Positions 31,611 through 44,151 of a stretch of 64,000 bases of DNA are shown in pieces; within the stretch, counting starts at the first letter, position 1; every line of letters begins with the position of its first letter. Position numbers and translations under genes: made by a program. Under the pieces are notes generated by a model that saw nothing but the letters and a program-made list of their open reading frames with translations, did no database searches and was not told the origin of the DNA. Source of the DNA: Gigantopelta aegis (taxonomy: Eukaryota > Mollusca > Gastropoda > Neomphalida > Peltospiridae); NCBI RefSeq assembly GCF_016097555.1, contig NC_054703.1, positions 15,783,890 to 15,847,889 of the forward strand, given 5' to 3'.

Positions 31611-32935
31611 CAGTGTCATTTTACTTTACTCCAAATACATTACAAACAGTTCGACTTGCCAAGGCGAAATCAAAAGGCTCCCGACTACTTACATCGGACA
31701 ATGCAGACTATCGGGTCTCTCCCCCCCCCCCCCCCCCCCACCCCTCCTCCACGACCGGGCACCTAAAATCCAAATCCAAAAGTTGAAGCACACCCGCTCG
31801 CATTTATCAAATCGAACTTACATCTATGGCAATTCTCCTCTCTCAATACGATTCACCAGTAAGACAGTAAAACCTTGACTAGCTCGGACACAGTGAAAAA
31901 TATTTTTAAAATGAAAACCAAATAAGATGTTGACAAAACACAAACTTTCTTTTCCGCCAAGGGCAGACAATTCTAAAGTCAATAGTGAGAGGTTTCATCG
32001 GACCAAATCAATTCTTATTGCCGATAATGTTAACGTTTACTAATAAAACTAATAATATAAGCAGCATATCAACACACAAAGGCATTTTCTTCTGAGTGAA
32101 CCGTTCCAAATTCTGCGCAAGATTACCTCATAAAAACTGCGCAATGTTTAATATTTCGGACTTAATCCTACGGGACATTCAAAATTCAAATAAAATTTGT
32201 TAAATGCCCTCGCCCGCTACTGACCCTGGTTGGACTGCTGGTGATCTCTTGCCAGCGCGGGCGGTCCCTCCTTCCACCCACCCAAACCCTTCCCTGTCCT
32301 GGACGGAGCAGCCGTAATGCCAGAGTAATGTCAGAAATAATCAATGTCAAATAGGCCTACTACTACCAATCATAGCCGCAGCTGTTTTTTCTCCGTAAAT
32401 ATTCTTTGGTACCATATTATCATATATGCAACCTATACTCCCTAAAAGTATTTTTTTTAAAGTGTGTTTTGCAAAGTTGGCCTCAGACCACAATTAATTT
32501 CGCTATATGTTTCTATATAGCCTTAGTGGCTATAACATTTTTATTAATATCAGCAGGCCCGTGAAGTTTTGTATGTACCTTTGCCTGCATGGGGGACACA
32601 TACCCTGAAAAGGACAACCCCTGTTGTCCAGCTCTTTCTCCCAGCATATTGGTTTAAACAGACACACCCTCTAAACCAGGCCGGAGTACACCCATTTTAC
32701 ACAAAAAGCACTACTTTTGCATGGGCCGGAATTACCACAAACAAGTCTTCAATGTCAGCAAGTTACACATGTTTACAAACTACATGCTATCCCCTGTCAC
32801 TTCAGTCAAACAGTTGCCACTTCATAGCTGTCTGCCATGAAATAATCACAGTCAAACAGCAGACTACTTGCGCGGTGAAACTTCCGGATTTTCGACAACC
32901 AAATGGGAAGATAACTGTAATCTGAGGCCAGTTGT
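31611..32935. other. no supported gene; one unassigned 118-codon frame
   Basis: A C run lies at 31722-31740. 32098-32330 shares phrases with 5645-5720 and with 50640-50700 (TCCTGGACGGAGCAGCCG) and looks like a dispersed repeat. A + strand frame at 32569-32925 (Cys- and Thr-rich, LPAYWFKQTHPLNQAGVHPF...) has normal composition but no recognised domain, no clear start context and no splice partners. I leave it as an unassigned open frame. Confidence 0.35.
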
Positions 32936-32937
32936 GT

Positions 32938-33188
32938 ACAAAGAAAGAAATGTTTTATTTAACAACGCACTCAACACATTTTATTTACGGTTATATGGCG
33001 TCAGACATATGGTTAAGGACCACACAGATATATAGAGAGGAAACCCGCCGTCGCCACTTCACGGGCTACTCTTTTCGATTAGCAGCAAGGGATCTTTTAT
33101 ATGTACCGTTCCACAGATAGGATAGTACATACCACGGTCTTTGTTACACCAGTTGTGGAGCACTGGCTGGAACTAAAAACCGCCCCAG
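32938..33188 (-). repeat. SINE V copy
   Basis: Reverse copy from GTTTTATTTAACAACGCACT to GCACTGGCTGGAAC; the tRNA head is absent. Confidence 0.85.
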
Positions 33189-33329
33189 TTGTATACAAAT
33201 GCAATGTATTATAATAATATAATTTAAAACAAATAATAAATAAAACTACTACTCTTGAAGATACAAAAATATACATATAATGTGTGCTGGTTGTGTATGT
33301 TCAGTTATACTTTGAACTTTTATTGGAAC

Positions 33330-33722
33330 TACCGGCCTCGGTGGCGTCGTGGCAGGCCATCGGTCTACAGGCTGGTAGGTACTGGGTTCGGATCCCAGTC
33401 GAGGCATGGGATTTTTAATCCAGATACCGACTCCAAACCCTGAGTGAGTGCTCCGCAAGGCTCAATGGGTAGGTGTAAACCACTTGCACCGACCAGTGAT
33501 CCATAACTGGTTCAACAAAGGCCATGGTTTGTGCTATCCTGCCTGTGGGAAGCGCAAATAAAAGATCCCTTGCTGCCTGTCGTAAAAAGAGTAGCCTATG
33601 TGGCGACAGCGGGTTTCCTCTAAAAACAGTGTCAGAATGACCATATGTTTGACGTCCAATAGCCGATGATAAGATAAAAAATCAATGTGCTCTAGCGGCG
33701 TCGTTAAATAAAACAAACTTTA
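33330..33722 (+). repeat. tRNA-headed SINE, GGCCTCGG family, full length
   Basis: Best example of this family: A box TGGCGTCGTGGCAGGCC, B box GGGTTCGGATCCCAG, tail GGCGTCGTTAAATAAAAC, ~390 bp. Confidence 0.92.
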
Positions 33723-33811
33723 CTTTTTGATTGGAACTCTCTTCTTTGCTACCATGCAACCTAGACCTGAGAACCAACTAATAGAAATTAAGTTAACAGA
33801 GTACCCGACTC

Positions 33812-34415
33812 GCTTGATGCCCGGTCGGTCTAGAATCAACCCCCGTCGGTGGGGCCCATTGGGCTATTTCTCGATCCATCCAGTGTACCACGACTGGTAT
33901 ATCAAGGGCCGTAATATGTGCTATCCTATCTCTGTGATGGTGCATATATAAAAGATCCCTTGAAAATAATGGAAAAGTGTAGCGGGTTTTCTCTTTAAGA
34001 CTATATGTACAAAAATTACTAATTGTTTGACATCCAATAGCCGGCCGGTCTCGGTGGCGTCGTGGTTAGGCCATCGGTCTACAGGCTGGTAGGTACTGGG
34101 TTCGGATCCCAGTCGAGGCAGATACCGACTCCAAACCCTGAGTGAGTGCTCCGCAAGCCTCACTGGGTAGGTATAAACCACTTGCACCGACCAGTGGTCC
34201 ATAACTGGTTCAACAAAGGCCATGGTTTGTGCTATCCTGTCTGTGGGAAGCGCAAATAAAAGATCCCTTGCTGCTAATCGGAAAGAGTAGCCCATGTAGT
34301 GGCGACAGCGGGTTTCCTCTCAAACTCTGTGAGGTCCTTAACCATATGTCTGACGCCATATAACCGTAAATAAAATGTGTTGAGTGCGTCGTTAAATAAA
34401 ACATTTTTCTTTCTT
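33812..34415 (+). repeat. SINE V partial copy and GGCCTCGG-family SINE in tandem
   Basis: 33812-34042 is a SINE V copy (CCATTGGGCTATTTCTCG to TTTGACATCCAATAGCC) and is interrupted by 34044-34412, a full GGCCTCGG-family copy (head GGTCTCGGTGGCGTCGTGG). CCAATAGCCG recurs at 34422, consistent with a target duplication of the first SINE. Confidence 0.85.
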
Positions 34416-34492
34416 TTTTTCCAATAGCCGATGATTAATATATCAATGTGCTCTTGTGGTACGTCGTTCCGTCAGTCTGTTGGACAGCCATA

Positions 34493-34905
<413 letters not shown>

Positions 34906-35830
34906 TATTAGTGTCGCTTTATGTAGGTCCATATTCAATCAATTGAAAATATGCCACTAATTAGTCAGTTCAATGGTTCAGATGGAAACGCTAATAAAAT
35001 CAATCATGGTTGGATGCATTTTAATTATAAAGTTATTACTTTCCACGGTGGCGCAATTAAACATTTCATAACCATCGTCTGGTGAGTCAGTCAAACTCCG
35101 TGTTTCATTGTTCTGACTCGCTCCCTGTCATTACCAGCCTATGCTTCATCTTCTCTTACACAAATAAGGGCTGGTAACCCACCCCCACCCCCAAGCGCCC
35201 CCTCGAGATTGTATTTTACTGAACATGCCCCATGAAACATAATTGCAATAATCAAGTTTGATATTCATGGGGGGAAATTTCGTAAACTTACATTTAACTT
35301 AATTTCCGTGCGTATATTTCTTTAAAGTTTTTAGCACGCTGTTTTGCTTAGTGATTACAAATTCAGACCCCCAGGAACCGGGGGGTGGGGGTAAACGGAG
35401 GTCTGTACCACTCACACACACCACACACACTTAAGACGAAAACATATGGTGTTTGGGTTGTTTTGGGGTGGGTTTTTTGTGGGGTTTTTTTTTTTTTATT
35501 CTACATAAAGAAAAACAATCTGGCTTGCCTCCCCCCACTAGAAACTGTGCTCCCTACTAGTAATTGTGAATTGCCGCCGACCCGCTCCTGACTTTAACTG
35601 TTATAATAATTAACATTCACACACACACACACACCCCCCCCCCAAAAAAAAAAAAAAAAAAAAAAAAAATCCCCCACCTGTGATTTGTAACTGTCCACTG
35701 AATGGGGTGGCGCATGGGCTGATACAGGATGTTACGAAAATGGACCGGCACGTATGTTGATATTTTGGTTCTAGATATGCGCTACGGGCAAAATTCAGGG
35801 ACAGTTTTGGTAGTGTGCTGTCGCCGTCAA
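34906..35830. other. no gene seen; low-complexity runs
   Basis: G-rich and T-rich runs at 35370-35500, (CA)n with C and A runs at 35618-35670. There is no exon. Confidence 0.5.
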
Positions 35831-35837
35831 AGTGCTA

Positions 35838-36085
35838 GCTGGGCATATTGGTCTATTTCTCGTTCCAGCCAGTGCACCACGACTGGTATATCAAGGCCGT
35901 GGTATGTGCTATTCTGTCTGTGGCATGATACCTATAAAAGATCCCTTGTTAATAATGGCAAAACATGTAGCGGGTTTCCTCTCTAAGACAGTATGTTAAA
36001 ATTACTAAATGTCTGACATCCAAAAGCCGATGATTAATAAATCAATGTGCTCTAGTGGTGTTGTTAAACAAAAACAAGCTTTAAC
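35838..36085 (+). repeat. SINE V copy, alternative tail
   Basis: A headless copy with the tail AGCGGGTTTCCTCTCTAAGA ... GCTCTAGTGGTGTTGTTAAA. This tail (ending GTTAAACAAAACAAAC) is the second common tail type. Confidence 0.85.
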
Positions 36086-36189
36086 CTTTTTAACTAAGCT
36101 GCTTCGTCTCGTTAACAATGTGCTGCATGTACGAGTAGTAGGAGAGGTGTAATAACTCGTATATATCATCCCCATTAGGTAATGGGGGA

Positions 36190-36880
36190 CGGGGGGGGGG
36201 GGGGGGTTAAAAGTTAAAAATTAAAGGACACTACTACAGCACATTGATTAATTAATAATGGGCTATTGGATGTCAAACATAATTTTGGTAATTCTGACAC
36301 AAAGTCATCAGAGGAAACCCGTTACATTTTCCTAATGCAACAAGGGATCGTTTATATGTCCTTTTGTCACTAGATAGCAGCTCTGGCAGTTAACCGCGGC
36401 CATCGGCGTGTCGCGTTGTTTCCAATTTCCGCGACATTTAATTTTCCGAGGCACTTTTAGTGTTCTATATTATTTTTCATATTTTTTTTTTCTTTAACTC
36501 TGACAAAGTAATCTCCTCTCTTACATATAACCGCAAAACTGCCGTGGAAAATTCCGAGGAGACTATTTTTACCATGGGACATTTTTTGTTGTGGTCATTA
36601 ACGTAATTGCCAGGATTGGGAGGAAATGTTTTATTTAACGACGCACTCAACACTGCCAGGATTGGAGTCAAAATTTCTAAATTATATAATGGAGCTTCAC
36701 CCCAAACTCCACCCTCACCCCTGATCACCCTGCGTTGGATATTTGTGTCCTCACATTTAGTCCCCCTCAGGTAGGTAGTTAACTAGTTTAACGTGCTCAT
36801 ATACCACTGGGATTTCGAACACGCCCACCCTGAGTCCTGCATCTGATAGAATCGGGGGGTCTGTCTCGGAACAGTCCCCG
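36190..36880 (-). repeat. SINE fragments
   Basis: 36226-36365 is a SINE tail in reverse. 36616-36655 holds GTTTTATTTAACGACGCACT only. 36770-36870 matches, in reverse, the 3' part of the SINE at 54093-54275 (GGGATTTCGAACACGCCCAC against GGGCGTGTTCGAAACCCC). Confidence 0.65.
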
Positions 36881-37008
36881 TCAAGGTAGATTAGTCTAGA
36901 CAAAGTCCTGTAGTAGATACATCACTTACCGCTATAGTCAAGCCATTTTCGTTTTTATGATGTGCCGTCATATGCTGTTCTTTATTTGAGAAAGGTACTC
37001 GTACATAT

Positions 37009-37306
37009 AGGGGGCGGAACGTAGCCCAGTGGTAAAGCGTTCGCTCGATGCCCGTCAGTGGGCACATTGGGCTATTTCTCGTTCCAGCCAGTGCACCACG
37101 ACTGGTATATCAAAGGCCGTGGTGTGTACTACCCTGTCTGTGAGATGGTGCATATAAAAGATCCCATGCTGCTAATCGAAAAGAGTAGCTCATGAAGTGA
37201 CGACAGCGGGTTTACTCTCTTAATATCGGTGTGATCCTTAACCATATGTCTGACGCCATATAACCGTAAATAAAATGTTGAATGCGTCGTTAAATAAAAT
37301 ATTTCG
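37009..37306 (+). repeat. full-length SINE V
   Basis: Head GGGGGCGGAACGTAGCCCAG; the B-box region is shortened by a deletion. Body and GCGTCGTTAAATAAAATA tail are intact. Confidence 0.9.
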
Positions 37307-37389
37307 TTACGTCATTTGTACATATAGTACATATAAAGACCCCACGCTGTTGGTGAAAGTAGGAAATTGGGCTGTTTTTAGGACAAAGA

Positions 37390-37390
<1 letters not shown>

Positions 37391-37431
<41 letters not shown>

Positions 37432-37740
37432 ACACACACACACACAATAAATGAAATGAAATCGTTTCCAGTAAATATGTTTTATTTATTATACATGTGT
37501 AAGTGGAAGACATTGGTTTTGTTGTTATCGTAAAATATAAAACAATAGCTACATAAAGTAACACATCACATCACAAGTAGATACACAAATAACACATCAC
37601 ATCACAAATAGATACATAAATAACACATCACATCATCAGCAGTGGATTCTGCCAAGGCCTTCAGTTTACAACATAAAACACTACCATACTTACAAAAAAC
37701 ACTACCATACTTACAAAAAACACTAACATATCGTATGATT
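37391..37740. repeat. (CA)n and short tandem duplications
   Basis: (CA)n at 37391-37446. AACACATCACATCACAA-type units occur three times at 37560-37640, and ACACTACCATACTTACAAAA three times at 37678-37735. Confidence 0.9.
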
Positions 37741-38300
37741 TGTACAATGTTAACTGTTCGTTACATAATGCTGGACCGTGAGTTAAGAAATATATATTAT
37801 TAGTTTCCATTTGATTTGGACGTGTTAATCAAATTCTTATATTAAAAAACATATAATAATAAGACGTATAAAAATAAATACTTGTTACTACGTCCTCCCA
37901 AATGCAGTATACCGTTTTCTGCGATATATTAATATACGTGGTATGTACTACCAAGTCTTTGACTACTGGGCGCGAAATATTGAAGTATATATATTAAGTA
38001 TGCGCTTCAGGGGCCGCAGAACGGAGAGAGGTGAGTCTGAAATTAAAACTTTTCAGGTAACTTTTAGAAATACCGTAGATCGTAGCAAAGCAACACATTA
38101 GATCGAGGGCGCGGGTCCAGGGGGACTGACGGGGTCTGAACTACCCCAACCCCCTCAAGGCTAGTATACCAATGATCGTGGTATGTGCTGTCGTGTCCGT
38201 GTTGAAGTGTATATAAAAGATCTCCGGCTGCTAAAGGTAAAATGTATCGTTGATATTTAATAGCAGATGATTAATAAAACAATGTGCTCTAGTGGTGTCG
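37741..38300. other. no gene seen; degraded SINE at the end
   Basis: AT-rich sequence. 38160-38305 is a headless degraded SINE (CCAATGATCGTGGTATGTGC to AGTGGTGTCGTTG). Confidence 0.55.
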
Positions 38301-38334
38301 TTGTTTCAACTTCTCACTTTGTCAAGGCGAGACG

Positions 38335-38705
38335 AAAAGCCTTTAAATACATCGTAGACAAATGTATAAACACAGGCGTCATAGATAGACAAATGTATAG
38401 ACACCGGCGTTTTAGACAGGCAAATGTATAGTCGCTGGAGTCATAAACAGACAGATGTATAGTCGCTGGCGTCATAAACAGACAGATGTATAGAAACATG
38501 TATCTTAGACAAATGCATAGATACAGGCGTCATCGATAGACAAATGTATAGACACAGGCCTCATAGACAAATGTAGACACAGGTCTCATAGATAGACAAA
38601 CGTATAGACACAGGCGTCATAGGTAAACACATGTATAGACATGGGCGTCATATGTAGATAAACGTATAGACACAGATAGGCAAATGTATATAGATACAGG
38701 CGTTG
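38335..38705 (+). repeat. ~33-bp tandem array
   Basis: About 12 copies of GACAAATGTATAGACACAGG followed by CGTCATAGATA. Confidence 0.92.
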
Positions 38706-39138
38706 CAGTTACAGCACAACAGCATAAACAATGTCGTTTTGTTTACAACAGACATAAACTCAACAAAATTAATTGAGAGCCACTAGACTTTGGGTATTTG
38801 TTTGCTATGGCATATAATTTTAGAAAGGTTTCATTACAAAAAATAACAGTATTATTAACGTTTCAGTTATACTTGACCCGTGATGCACGAACAAATCTTG
38901 TACACAGTGAATTTGTTTTCAATTTATGAAAACTACAACGTCGACACCAGGAAGTTATATTATTTGTTCACGTGTGTGTGCAGTGTGAGGGTTTCGGGGG
39001 TCGAAAGCCCTCCCTGCTCAAGCAAATTTTCTTCTCTTTTTTTTTCAATATATTTTCTGGGGAGCATGACTCGACCCTCTATTAAATTCGTTCGCTGAAG
39101 TCTAGACTCTCTCCTACTAAAGTGCCTGCACACGCACT

Positions 39139-39218
39139 TTAAAAAAAAAAAATCCGTGTCTAAAAAAAATCCCCCCCCCCCCCCCCCAACCCCCCCCCCC
39201 CCCCCCCCCCCCCCCCCT

Positions 39219-39287
<69 letters not shown>

Positions 39288-39330
39288 AAACCAAATAAAA
39301 ATAAAAAAAAATAAAAAAAAATAAAAAAAA
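39139..39330. repeat. poly-C ~115 bp flanked by A-rich runs
   Basis: C run 39171-39285 broken only by AA at 39188 and TT near 39218, followed by (A)nT repeats. The length is likely unreliable. Confidence 0.95.
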
Positions 39331-39739
39331 ATCTACTGGCCCGTATCTAATTTGTAGGGTATAAAATGGCGTCTATGTACAGCCAATATCGGGACCACCA
39401 ATAAGGGCACTTTGATTATCAGCTCAGCATCCTGCGTTTCAAGAACACAGTAAAAAGTAAATGAACAAATTTTAAAAAAGTCATAAATGTCGACATAAAC
39501 ATTTCCATAAATATACAATAAAAAGGTCACTTTAAGAAAGAAAAATCTTTCGTAAACCATTAGAGGTAACTATAAATATAGCTATACAGAAACATAGAAA
39601 TATATAATAGTTAAAATATCTCATTTCTAAAATCACGAATGGGATTCATATTCCTCTAGCGACCTAAATTGATCACATAAATAAATATTAAATCTCCTTG
39701 GTGATTTAGCTTATGTCTTCTGGCTTATTCCATTTTGCT

Positions 39740-40030
39740 GCAGTTCGTATGCGTATATGTATACGTAATCTACAATGCATACAGTGATCGGATACGCACA
39801 TGTGTACGTATGTCGCATAAATGTAATCTATTCAACACATTCGCATAGAAAGTGATTGGTGTGGATTACGTATTTGCATACGCCTACGTATCACGCATTA
39901 GCATACGTATTACGCATTACGTGTATGAATGCGTATTACGCATACGTGTGCGCATATGTCTTACGTATACGAATTACTCATACATATTACGCATTACGTA
40001 TATGCATATATATTACGCATTACGGACCAA
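39740..40030. repeat. TACGTA/GCAT-rich imperfect repeat
   Basis: Dense alternation of TACGTAT, ATTACGCAT and GCATACG. Many self-complementary hexamers (TACGTA, ATGCAT, GTATAC) give potential for multiple small hairpins. Confidence 0.8.
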
Positions 40031-40239
40031 TTGACTTTGTGACTTTAAAGGCACAATATGAGATTCAATATCAGGGTGGATTTTCTTGTCATTATTTACA
40101 AGTAACACACTTAATTAGTTTTCTCGCTGGCTATTTAATTATAACAGAAATAAAAACCCTCAAGTGGCCATTCACAATTATCGACATTTTCGCAAGCGTA
40201 AAAATCATGCCAAGTGGTTGGAGGGGAGGGAGTAATACC

Positions 40240-40556
40240 AGCATAGGGCAATATCTAGCTCGGTAGTCGGTAAAGCGATTGAATGAGATGTCTTGGTCGT
40301 ATGATCAAAGCTTCTCAGTGAGTTTAGTCTCTGATTGGGGTTTCCTAGTTTCAACCAGTGCCCCACGACTGGTATGTCAAAGGCAGCGTTATATGCTGTC
40401 CTGACTCGGGGGGAAAGTGCATATAAATGATCCCTTGCTACTAATGGAAATATGTAGCGGGTTTGCTCCAAGATTATATGTCAGAATTACCGAATGTTTG
40501 ACACACAGTAAGCTATTATTAACAAGTCAATGTTCTGGTTGTGTCATTAAACAAAA
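40240..40556 (+). repeat. SINE, divergent V copy
   Basis: The head is altered (CTAGCTCGGTAGTCGGTAAAG). The body CCCCACGACTGGTATGTCAA and tail GTGTCATTAAACAAAAC are recognisable. Confidence 0.8.
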
Positions 40557-40699
40557 CAAGTACTATATTAATAGCGCACTTTATGCTTTTTTAAAAAGAC
40601 AACTAAATGCTTTTTAATAGAGCATTTATCACAACATCAACGTTTTATATGTAAAGCTTTTAGGAGGGAATGGGTTCTAAAAGAGAGTATTTTTTGTAA

Positions 40700-40795
40700 A
40701 CTGGCGAACATGTTGACAATTGCGAACATGTTGACAATTGTTGACAATTGCGAACATGTTAATAATTGCGAACATGTTGATAATTGCGAACCTAA
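40700..40795 (+). repeat. 18-bp tandem array of nested palindromes
   Basis: About five copies of GCGAACATGTTGACAATT. Each unit contains ACATGT and CAATTG, so the array is highly self-complementary. Confidence 0.93.
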
Positions 40796-41819
40796 ATCGA
40801 ACACATTTAAAAAAAATAATAATAAAATTACAAATACATACCGTATCATAATATATGTAAAAATATTTTTCATGCAAAGAAACAAAATAAAAATGGCAGT
40901 ACTATTCCAATGTCAATATATGCTCTGTATTATGCAGATTCTTTTTACAACGTGTCTTTAAGACACCCCAACACTCTCCCACCCCACATCTTCACTGTGA
41001 CACACCACTGGTGTACATAACACAAATGGAATTCTCGAAATATCATGATTAAAATATTACAAGTTTACAAGTTGAGGATATAAAACAACACCAATTTTCT
41101 TATGTATAAATCTTTGGAGCTTCTAGCGTGTATTTTTTGACAAAGTTAAAATCAACCAGTCAGTTTTCGTTATGTAACCGTTTTCAACATTAGTAAGTCT
41201 AACACAATTCGGCAACACTCGGTTTTATTCGGTATGCATTCGGAAACGCTTGGACATTTTCAACATGATTCATGTTGGTAAAACATTCCAAACTCTCGAT
41301 TAAAATACCTTACAGAGCTCAGAAGGGGTTTGTATTTAACTTCACGTTGCCAAACAAAACACCATACTTTATAGCTCATGATATAGGTATAAAATAATTA
41401 CGATGGGGTTAGCAACAACAACAACAATAAAAGAATATTCAGTGAATAGTAAAAGACGGTTTGCCCGGTTAGAAATCATATTAACTTTTTTAACATATTT
41501 TGTGATGGCCTGTCCACCTCTGCGTAAAGTACGCATGCCCCTAAAATGTTTTAGCGAAAATAATGTTAACTAATTGAAGTTCACTTTGCGGAGGGGCAGG
41601 GTAATTACCACACCGTGGTACCGCCCTATCAGTATCAAAATAAGGTGCGAAATACATGAAATATACACAAGGCACATACTTCATAACAGTTTTATACAGA
41701 GAAAGGAAGACACATGTATGTTAATATTATATATTTACAGGAACATTATCGGTAACAAATTTATCTCTTTCACGCTCACAAATTTATCTCCTTCACGCTC
41801 TCTGTGTCTCCGTCTTTCC

Positions 41820-41820
<1 letters not shown>
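40796..41820. other. no gene seen
   Basis: AT-rich sequence; no exon or recognised repeat. Confidence 0.5.
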
Positions 41821-41907
<87 letters not shown>

Positions 41908-42060
41908 AGCTCCCTGTTTCTATTTCACATACACTCACACACACATTATGACAAATACATAAAACAATACATACACGCACACCACCCAAATATCGCACGC
42001 ACACCACCCAAATATCACACACACACGCACACCATACATCCCACTCATAGATCACACATA
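41821..42060. repeat. (CT)n tract and CA-rich repeats
   Basis: (CT)n at 41822-41904, then ACACACGCACACCACCCAAA-type repeats. Confidence 0.95.
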
Positions 42061-42254
42061 CACATACACATACTATATAACATCAAGTTATGGTACAAAT
42101 GAGTATTCTGGTACATACAATAGATAGTACATCATCATGACTAGATATAAAGTATAGACTACGGCATAAGGCTATATACAGACGAGCATTAAATAAGGCA
42201 GTAATACTGAGACGGCATGTTATATAGCACCAGTGGGGCGTTCGTACACAGTCC

Positions 42255-43115
42255 CGATCGTCAAGCAATAGGCTCTAAGGCTGGAAGGTGTAGGGTTCGC
42301 GTCGCAGTGCTGGCCCCAACAAGAGCGAGTTTGAACCACTCAGTGGAGGGGGGTTAAGGCCACTACGCCAACGTCTCTCTCACTAACAACTGAACACAAC
42401 ACACCGTCCTGGACAGACAGCTCAGATAGCTGTCATATGTCTGTGCGTGCGTGCATGCATGTGTGTGCCCAGGAGAGCGTGCTTGAACCCTAATTAGGTA
42501 TAATAAAGCAGTGTATATATTGACGTGATTCGAACGCAACTGCGAAAAAACGTGTGTGCGTGCGTGCACCCAGGACAGCGTGCTTGAAACCTAATTAGGT
42601 ATAATAAAGCATAGTGTATATATATATTGACGTGATTCGAACGTAATCGCGAAAAAACGTGTGTGCGCGCGTGCGTGCGTGTGCCTATGACAGCGTGCTT
42701 GAACTCTAATTAGGTATAATAAAGCATAGTGTATATCTATATTGACGTGATTCGAACGTAATCGCGAAAAAACGTGTGTGCGCGCGTGCGTGCGTGTGCC
42801 TATGACAGCGTGCTTGAACTCTAATTAGGTATAATAAAGCAAAGTGTATATATTGACGTGATTCGAACGTAATCGCGAAAAAAAGTGTGTGCGTGCGTGC
42901 GCCCAGGACAGCGTGCTTGAACCCTAATTAGGTATAATAAAGCATAGTGTATATACTGACGTGATTCGAACGTAATCGCGAAAAAACGTCTGTGTGCGTG
43001 CGTGCGTGTGCCCAGGACAGCGTGCTTGAACCTTAATTAGGTATTATAAAAACTGTGTATATTGACGTGATTTGATGGTAATCGCGAAAAAAGGTGTGTG
43101 TGTGCGCGCGCGTGT
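42255..43115 (+). repeat. ~110-bp satellite built from a SINE 3' end
   Basis: After a SINE fragment (42260-42470), about six copies follow of a unit made of CAGCGTGCTTGAACCCTAAT, TAGGTATAATAAAGCATAGT, GTATATATTGACGTGATTCG, AACGTAATCGCGAAAAAACG and a GTGTGCGTGC run. The first segment is the 3' tail of the GGCCTCGG / CAGACAGCCCAG SINE. Confidence 0.92.
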
Positions 43116-43683
43116 CTCTTGATCTGTATCTCTAACTAGGCGCGTATGTAAAGGTAGTGTTCAACATTTTCTTATTTCAGTTTCTGTTCAAACACGCTTG
43201 TCGTGGACACGTTGTGACCAATAGTCGGTTGATTGTGGAAGACATTGCTCTAATAAATGGATATCAAACGCAAAAGCTATTATCGTATTTATAAGAACAT
43301 ATTTCATAGAATTTTGGAACAAAGCCATATTAACAGTATTTGATAATGTATATCCTCTCTTAATGACAGCAAACAAATAACCACACGTTACTGTGGAAAA
43401 AATTATTTTATCTCGCCTTCATGTATTATTCTTTAATCTCATTGGTTGTTTGCCGTTGGACAAATCCCTTATACCCCTGTGGGCGGAGCCAAATTCTCTT
43501 ATACCCCGTCTGTAATTTCGAACAGTTTTCAGCCACCCCAGTTAATGCTAAAGCAATAATTAGATTATAAATAACATTAATAATCAATCAAGTATACATC
43601 GTTTATCGATGGAACTATTTTTCGTCACTGACAAGTGGTTTCGTTCGCGTCCGCGTGGTACGGCTCTGTTAATAAATTGTTAC

Positions 43684-43970
43684 CGGCCTCGGTGGCGTAG
43701 TGGTTAAGCCATCGGACTACAGGCTGGTAGGTACAGGTTCGCAGCCCGGTACCGGCTCCAACCCAGAGCGAGTTCTTAAGGGCTCAATGGGTAGGTGTAA
43801 GGCCACTACACCCTCTTCTCTCTCACTAACTACTAACCAACTAACAATTAACCTACTGTCCTGGACAGACAGCCCAGATAGCTGAGGTGTGTGCCCAGGA
43901 CAGCGTGCTTGAACCTTAATTGGATATAAGCACGAAAATAAGTTGAAATGAAATGAATGAAATAAATTGT
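43684..43970 (+). repeat. tRNA-headed SINE, CAGACAGCCCAG-tail family
   Basis: Head CGGCCTCGGTGGCGTAGTGG, B box AGGTTCGCAGCCC, body CACTACACCCTCTTCTCTCT, CTGTCCTGGACAGACAGCCC, and tail GGATATAAGCACGAAAATAA. Copies also at 44818 and 61928. Confidence 0.92.
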
Positions 43971-44043
43971 TAACAATTATTGTCTGGCGTTATTTTGATT
44001 ATTTGGCTATATGGTTTAACATGTCGGCAAGATAAATTCGTTA

Positions 44044-44151
44044 TAGAAGCATCACGAGGGGTATATGGCTTTTTATGTACCCTCGGTGTGCTCTTTTACA
44101 GGAACACACAGAGGGTACATAAAAAGCCATATACCCCTCGTGATGCTTCTA
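44044..44151. repeat. perfect 41-bp inverted repeat
   Basis: Arms 44044-44084 and 44111-44151 (TAGAAGCATCACGAGGGGTA...) are exact reverse complements. The 26-base loop has a further GTGTG/CACAC pairing. Possibly a foldback element. Confidence 0.95.

Noticed and set aside
33330..33420. tRNA genes at the SINE heads
   Set aside because: A and B boxes are present, but cloverleaf arms are not maintained and the segment continues into a SINE body; these are tRNA-derived, not tRNA genes.
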